From the NCBI GenBank assembly GCA_002050375.1, contig MWYU01000736.1:1-32728 (forward strand): a stretch of DNA of 32,728 nucleotides, given 5' to 3'. The position numbers were made by a program, and so were the translations under genes. Under the pieces are notes generated by a model. That model was not told the origin of the DNA. It worked only from the letters and a program-made list of their open reading frames with translations, and did no database searches. This stretch comes from Chitinophagales bacterium 62-2. GTDB taxonomy: Bacteria; Bacteroidota; Bacteroidia; Chitinophagales; Chitinophagaceae. Numbering within the stretch: the stretch's first letter is position 1; every line of letters starts with the position of its first letter. This document shows positions 28,259 through 32,728 of the stretch, piece by piece.

Positions 28259-29314
28259 ATGCAAACAATAAAAGGTCCGGGTATATTCTTAGCACAATTT
28301 TTAGGAGATAAACCTCCCTTCAACGATCTTAAAAGTATTTGTGATTGGGCAAAAAGTTTAGGATTTGTTGGGGTACAAATTCCCACATGGGATGCCAGGT
28401 GTATCGATCTGCAAAAGGCTGCAGAAAGCAAAACCTATGCCGACGAATTAAAAGGTTTAATAAATGAATGTGGATTACAAATAACGGAACTTTCAACTCA
28501 TTTGCAGGGACAATTGGTTGCGGTTAACCCTGCATATGATACTATGTTTGACGGCTTTGCTCCTGAAAACTTGCGCAACAATCCAAAAGCAAGAACAGAG
28601 TGGGCTGTTCAGCAGGTAAAGTATGCAGCAAAAGCTTCACAAAATCTGGGGTTAAATGCCAGTGCTACTTTTAGCGGAGCATTGCTTTGGCATACCATGT
28701 ACCCCTGGCCGCAACGCCCCGCCGGGTTGGTAGAAACAGGGTTTCAGGAATTAGCCAAACGCTGGTTACCTATACTTAATGTTTATGATGAATGTGGGGT
28801 TAACGTTTGTTACGAAATACATCCCGGCGAAGATTTGCACGACGGTATAACCTACGAAATGTTTTTAGAAAAAGTAAACAATCATGCACGCGCATGTTTA
28901 TTATACGATCCCTCCCACTTTGTTTTACAATGCCTCGATTACCTCGATTACATCGATCATTACCATGAACGTATTAAAATGTTTCATGTAAAAGATGCGG
29001 AGTTTAATGCAACAGGAAAGCAGGGGGTGTACGGAGGCTACCAAAGTTGGGTAAACCGTGCGGGAAGGTTTCGTTCGCTTGGAGACGGGCAGGTAGATTT
29101 TAAAGGAGTGTTTAGTAAGCTCACTGCTTATGATTATTCGGGCTGGGCAGTGATGGAATGGGAATGTGCTTTAAAACATCCTGAAGATGGGGCAAGAGAA
29201 GGAGCGATATTTATTAAAGATCATATTATAAGGGTAACCGAAAAAGCTTTCGACGATTTTGCCGGTTCGGCAAATGAAGATGAGCTTAACCGGAGTATAT
29301 TAGGATTGTCATAA
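28259..29314 (+). CDS. Sugar phosphate isomerase/epimerase family protein (cytoplasmic TIM barrel)
   Basis: 351 aa, no signal peptide; 'SLGFVGVQIPTWDARCIDL', 'VCYEIHPGEDLHDGITYEMFLEKV', 'LLYDPSHFVLQCLDYLDYIDHYHERIKMFHVKDAEF', 'GDGQVDFKGVFSKL'. Confidence 0.93.
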   Translation: MQTIKGPGIFLAQFLGDKPPFNDLKSICDWAKSLGFVGVQIPTWDARCIDLQKAAESKTYADELKGLINECGLQITELSTHLQGQLVAVNPAYDTMFDGFAPENLRNNPKARTEWAVQQVKYAAKASQNLGLNASATFSGALLWHTMYPWPQRPAGLVETGFQELAKRWLPILNVYDECGVNVCYEIHPGEDLHDGITYEMFLEKVNNHARACLLYDPSHFVLQCLDYLDYIDHYHERIKMFHVKDAEFNATGKQGVYGGYQSWVNRAGRFRSLGDGQVDFKGVFSKLTAYDYSGWAVMEWECALKHPEDGAREGAIFIKDHIIRVTEKAFDDFAGSANEDELNRSILGLS

Positions 29315-29343
29315 ACAATATTTGAAAACTTAAAAAAAGCTAC

Positions 29344-29727
29344 ATGAAAAAATTTTTTATCATTCTATCCTTTGGCTGCATTGTTATTAGTTGCGGCGAG
29401 AATAAAGATGCAAAACAAGAACCGGCACAGGAAACAAAAATAGAAACACCCACTGTAGACCCTGATGTTGAAAAAGGTGGAGATCTTGTTGCTAAAAGTG
29501 ATTGTTTAACTTGTCACCGAGTAGCGGAAAAGTTGGTAGGGCCTTCCTATCAATCTGTGGCGCAAAGGTACCAGGCAACCCCTGAAGTGTTAGATACTTT
29601 GTCGGATAAAATTATTAAAGGCGGCGCCGGAAGATGGGGAGCTGTCCCAATGACCCCGCATCCTCAGGTATCAAAAGAAGATGCCACGACAATGGTAAAA
29701 TACGTACTGTCCTTAAAAAATCAATAA
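29344..29727 (+). CDS. Lipoprotein c-type cytochrome (cyt c551/552-like)
   Basis: 127 aa; lipobox 'VISC', single heme motif CLTCH, Met-ligand-like 'VPMTPHP'. Confidence 0.9.
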   Translation: MKKFFIILSFGCIVISCGENKDAKQEPAQETKIETPTVDPDVEKGGDLVAKSDCLTCHRVAEKLVGPSYQSVAQRYQATPEVLDTLSDKIIKGGAGRWGAVPMTPHPQVSKEDATTMVKYVLSLKNQ

Positions 29728-29812
29728 GGAACCGGAACGCCGATGAAGCACTTTTGTAAAACAATGACATGCAAGTGTCAAGGCTGCATATCTATACAAA
29801 AATAATTTACAT

Positions 29813-30556
29813 ATGAAAAAATTAACTTCTCTTATAATTGCAGCAGCTATTATTAATAGCTGCACTTCTCAAAAAATCTCTACTGCCAACTCGCAGGTTA
29901 ATACTTTAACCCCCCAGGAAAAGAAAGAAGGATGGCAATTATTGTTTGACGGAAAAACAACCAACGGCTGGCATACCTATGGCTATAATTCTATTATGAA
30001 AGGATGGAGCGTTAAGGATGGAAGTTTGAGCCTGGATACCGCAGACAGAAAAGAAGTGCGTGTAGCCGGAAGTAAAGATATTGTTACCGATAATGAATAC
30101 GAAAACTATCACTTTAAAACCGACTGGAAGACTTCTCCCGGAGGAAACAGCGGAATAATTTTTAATGTACATGAAGATAAATCGAAGTATCAGAATACCT
30201 ACCAGACAGGCCCTGAAATGCAGGTTTTAGATAATGACCGGCATCCGGATGGAAAGATTATAAAGCACCGCGCCGGTGACTTGTATGATTTGATCTCTTC
30301 TTCATCGGAACCTGTTAAGCCAGTAGGCGAATGGAACACAGCAGAAATAATTCTTAACAAGGGCAAACTCGATTTTTATTTAAATGGAGTTCATATCATC
30401 GACACAAGAATGTGGGACGATAACTGGAAGAAAATGGTAGCTGGCAGTAAGTTTAAATCTATGGCTGCTTTTAGCACTTTTACTAAAGGCAGAATCGCTT
30501 TACAAGAACATGGACACGAGGTTTGGTTTAGAAATATAAAAATAAAAAGGTTGTAG
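29813..30556 (+). CDS. DUF1080 (3-keto-disaccharide hydrolase, PF06439) lipoprotein
   Basis: 247 aa; 'EGWQLLFDGKTTNGWHTYG', 'NYHFKTDWKTSPGGNSGIIFNVHED', 'TGPEMQVLDNDRHPDG', 'GEWNTAEIILNKGKLDFYLNGVHI', 'RIALQEHGHEVWFRNIKIKRL'; putative lipoprotein signal ending 'IINSC'. Confidence 0.94.
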   Translation: MKKLTSLIIAAAIINSCTSQKISTANSQVNTLTPQEKKEGWQLLFDGKTTNGWHTYGYNSIMKGWSVKDGSLSLDTADRKEVRVAGSKDIVTDNEYENYHFKTDWKTSPGGNSGIIFNVHEDKSKYQNTYQTGPEMQVLDNDRHPDGKIIKHRAGDLYDLISSSSEPVKPVGEWNTAEIILNKGKLDFYLNGVHIIDTRMWDDNWKKMVAGSKFKSMAAFSTFTKGRIALQEHGHEVWFRNIKIKRL

Positions 30557-30725
30557 ATGAAACCGTATTTAGTATTGCTTATCGTTAATCAAAGCATTTT
30601 TTTATAGAGTAACCATGGAGGTTATGTTGATTTTGATTGCGTAAGCCCTGCTGCGATTCGAAACTCTATAATGCCTAACTGGGATAAGCAGCTTTACCTT
30701 TCGAATACCTTTTACAAAGGTGATT

Positions 30726-30763
30726 ATAATAATAAACCCCGCTTCGGCGGGGTTTATTATTAT
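30726..30763. terminator. Strong intrinsic terminator: perfect 17-bp stem with TTCG loop, overlapping the ricT stop codon
   Basis: ATAATAATAAACCCCGC TTCG GCGGGGTTTATTATTAT; the TAA of ricT (30760-30762) is within the stem. Confidence 0.9.
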
Positions 30764-32226
30764 TTTTTATCCTCAGGTGGCAATTTTTTATTCTCAGGTG
30801 GTGGCTTTTGTAGTGGCGGCTTTTGCTGAGGATGACCTTGGTTAGGAGGTCTTTGATTGGTTGGTTTCTGTTTAACGGAGGGTTGTAAAGGAGGACGGCC
30901 TTGTTGTCCCGCTCCCTGGTTAGCCGGCCTCTGCTGTTGTACTCCTTGTGCCGGTCTTACTGTATTTCCAGGTACTTGTTGTTGCGGTCTTTGATTATCT
31001 TTTTGTTGCCCATCGGGTTTCTGCTGATTTTGTTGTGTACGGTTAACAGATTGTTGCTGGTAGGGCTGGTGTTGCGTTTCTTTCCTATCCATTTGTTTTG
31101 CTTCACGTACAGGTTCTCTGTCTTTTCTTCTTCTGCTATTCCTTTCAAGGCTGCGTAAACTTATCTGGCCTACTACATCCACAAACTCTGGCTCAACTTC
31201 TTTAGGTTTCGAACTTACAATCTCAACGGGTTCGAGTTCATCAGGCTTTAAACCCTGTGCATTCATTTTCTGAATTTCTTTTACCCGAACAATTGTAAGC
31301 GGATAATACTTATTGCTTTCGGGTAAGGTGTACCACATCAGGTTTTTGAAAATGTCTTTCTTAACAAGGTAAGCTGGTCCGCGGGTAATTTGAATAACAT
31401 CGGCATTATCAGGAAAATGCTGCAAGGCATCGAGGTAGGTATCCAATTCATAATTCAAACAACATTTTAGCCGGCCGCATTGTCCGCTTAGTTTTGTTTG
31501 ATTTATAGATAAATTCTGGTAACGCGCAGCAGTTGTGTTTACGCTCTTAAAATCAGTAAGCCAGGTAGAACAACATAGTTCGCGACCACAACTGCCAATT
31601 CCCCCAACTTTACCTGCTTCCTGGCGGGCTCCAATCTGGCGCATCTCAACCTTCACTTTAAACTCACCAGCAAATAACCTTATCAGTTCTCTAAAGTCGA
31701 CCCGGTCATCGGCAGTATAAAAAAAAGTAGCTTTTTTGCCGTCGGCCTGTATTTCCACTTCGGCCAGCTTCATTTGCAGGTTAAGTGTTCGCGCCATTGC
31801 ACGGCTTCGAACAAGCGCCTCTTTTTCACGCAACTTATTTTCCTTCATCCGGCTAATATCGGTCTCCGAGCTTCTTCGTAAGATCTTTTTAATTTCAGCG
31901 CTAAATTCGTCAACCCCTTTTTTCTTTAATTGTATCCTTACGAGTTCGCCGCTTAAACTTACTTCGCCAACATCAAACCCACTTACTCCTTCAACAGTTA
32001 CATATTCGCCTTTTTCGAAGTGCTGCAGGGTTGGATTTCGATAAAAATCTTTTCGGCTGCCATTATTAAAACTTACTTCAACTACTTTACAGGTACTTTC
32101 AGGGTCGCTAAAAGGCAAATTCATTAACCAATCGTGAACATTCATACGGTTGCAGCTTCCCGTGCTGCAGCCTCCATTGCTTTTACATCCGTTTGGTGTA
32201 CCTGTTCCACAACTTCCGCATCCCAT
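30760..32226 (-). CDS. ricT: PSP1-domain protein RicT (regulatory iron-sulfur-containing complex subunit) with P/Q-rich C-terminal tail
   Basis: 488 aa; Cys-rich N-terminus 'MGCGSCGTGTPNGCKSNGGCSTGSCNR', PSP1 core 'FFYTADDRVDFRELIRLFAGEFKVKVEMRQIGARQEAGKVGGIGSCGRELCCSTWL', 'LSGQCGRLKCCLNYE'. Confidence 0.93.
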   Translation of the reverse strand: MGCGSCGTGTPNGCKSNGGCSTGSCNRMNVHDWLMNLPFSDPESTCKVVEVSFNNGSRKDFYRNPTLQHFEKGEYVTVEGVSGFDVGEVSLSGELVRIQLKKKGVDEFSAEIKKILRRSSETDISRMKENKLREKEALVRSRAMARTLNLQMKLAEVEIQADGKKATFFYTADDRVDFRELIRLFAGEFKVKVEMRQIGARQEAGKVGGIGSCGRELCCSTWLTDFKSVNTTAARYQNLSINQTKLSGQCGRLKCCLNYELDTYLDALQHFPDNADVIQITRGPAYLVKKDIFKNLMWYTLPESNKYYPLTIVRVKEIQKMNAQGLKPDELEPVEIVSSKPKEVEPEFVDVVGQISLRSLERNSRRRKDREPVREAKQMDRKETQHQPYQQQSVNRTQQNQQKPDGQQKDNQRPQQQVPGNTVRPAQGVQQQRPANQGAGQQGRPPLQPSVKQKPTNQRPPNQGHPQQKPPLQKPPPENKKLPPEDKK

Positions 32227-32728
32227 ATCTCAATTACATAAAAGTGAATAAAATTTATTTTCGGGGATAATGTAAGAAAGATGCTACAGATAGTTATACT
32301 ATTGCTATCGGGCTTGCGTTGCCTTGCACACTGTAAGTTGTAGTTGTTTGTTATGCTATTTTCTATTAAAAGCGGCAAACAAAGTATACTCGTTCATATG
32401 TTGGTATGCGTACAAAAAAAATCAACGTTTTCATATCTCTCATCGCCTCAAATCCTGTTCACAAAATCCTTTCTCCAACCAAAGAAACTTCTGTTGGTTA
32501 TCCCTTGGTTTCAAAAATAATGATTTAATAAGAAAATCAAATCATAAACATTGTAAGAGTTTGATAATCAAACATTGGAAAAGAAAAGCTATAAAGTAGG
32601 ATTTAGTTTAGACACCACGAAGTATTTAAAAGAGCGGGTATTCTTACCTATTCACTTTCATGTAATTTCTTGCCGATCATTTTTTAATTTTAATATTCTT
32701 TTCATTACAACGTCCACTACTTTATCAC

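Noticed and set aside
30605-30829. Start-less open frame (SNHGGYVDFDCVSPAAIRNSIMPNWDKQLYLSNTFYKGDYNNKPRFGG...) considered as a pseudogene remnant
   Set aside because: No start codon near the frame beginning, runs through the terminator hairpin into antisense ricT; no family recognised.
30901-31158. ORFs opposite the RicT P/Q-rich tail (also 30957-31148)
   Set aside because: Antisense/frame artefacts of low-complexity coding DNA.
32142-32378. 78-aa minus-strand ORF overlapping the ricT start
   Set aside because: Overlaps the well-supported Cys-rich RicT N-terminus in another frame; its C-terminal 'MEAAAREAATV' is a frame artefact of that Cys-rich DNA.
32324-32599. 91-aa plus-strand ORF at the right edge
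   Set aside because: Unstructured, low-information composition; no family resemblance. The last ~500 bp is treated as non-coding or part of a feature beyond the window.

Overview
This window is from a Bacteroidota genome, most likely Chitinophagaceae; that is inferred from gene content, synteny and TAnnTTTG promoter boxes and was not checked by search. Positions ~1-18000 are mostly housekeeping: TIGR02757, the C-terminal half of carB as a stand-alone gene, comEC, purH, a polysaccharide deacetylase, lutB, a DUF3109 protein, and the conserved block gldD-gldE-ssb-mutY / HU-TPR-small basic protein-rng, then a sterol desaturase-family protein. Positions ~18.1-30.6 kb hold a carbohydrate-catabolism island: kduI, three Gfo/Idh/MocA oxidoreductases, three xylose-isomerase-like TIM-barrel proteins, two MFS transporters, a lipoprotein c-type cytochrome and a DUF1080 (3-keto-disaccharide hydrolase) lipoprotein. 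It has no SusC/SusD and no visible regulator. The main system-level hypothesis is a C3-oxidation (3-keto-glycoside) pathway split between periplasm and cytoplasm. The window ends with ricT (PSP1 family) and a non-coding edge. Outside the genes, the most notable items are the split carB, several islands of degenerate heptanucleotide (7-bp) repeats including two inside one CDS, a CGCAGAG-type palindromic dispersed repeat, an inverted pair of palindromic repeats that places AGGAGG before a start codon, and an unlisted 30-aa mS38/COX24-like ORF. No tRNA, rRNA, CRISPR array, transposase or phage gene was recognised.
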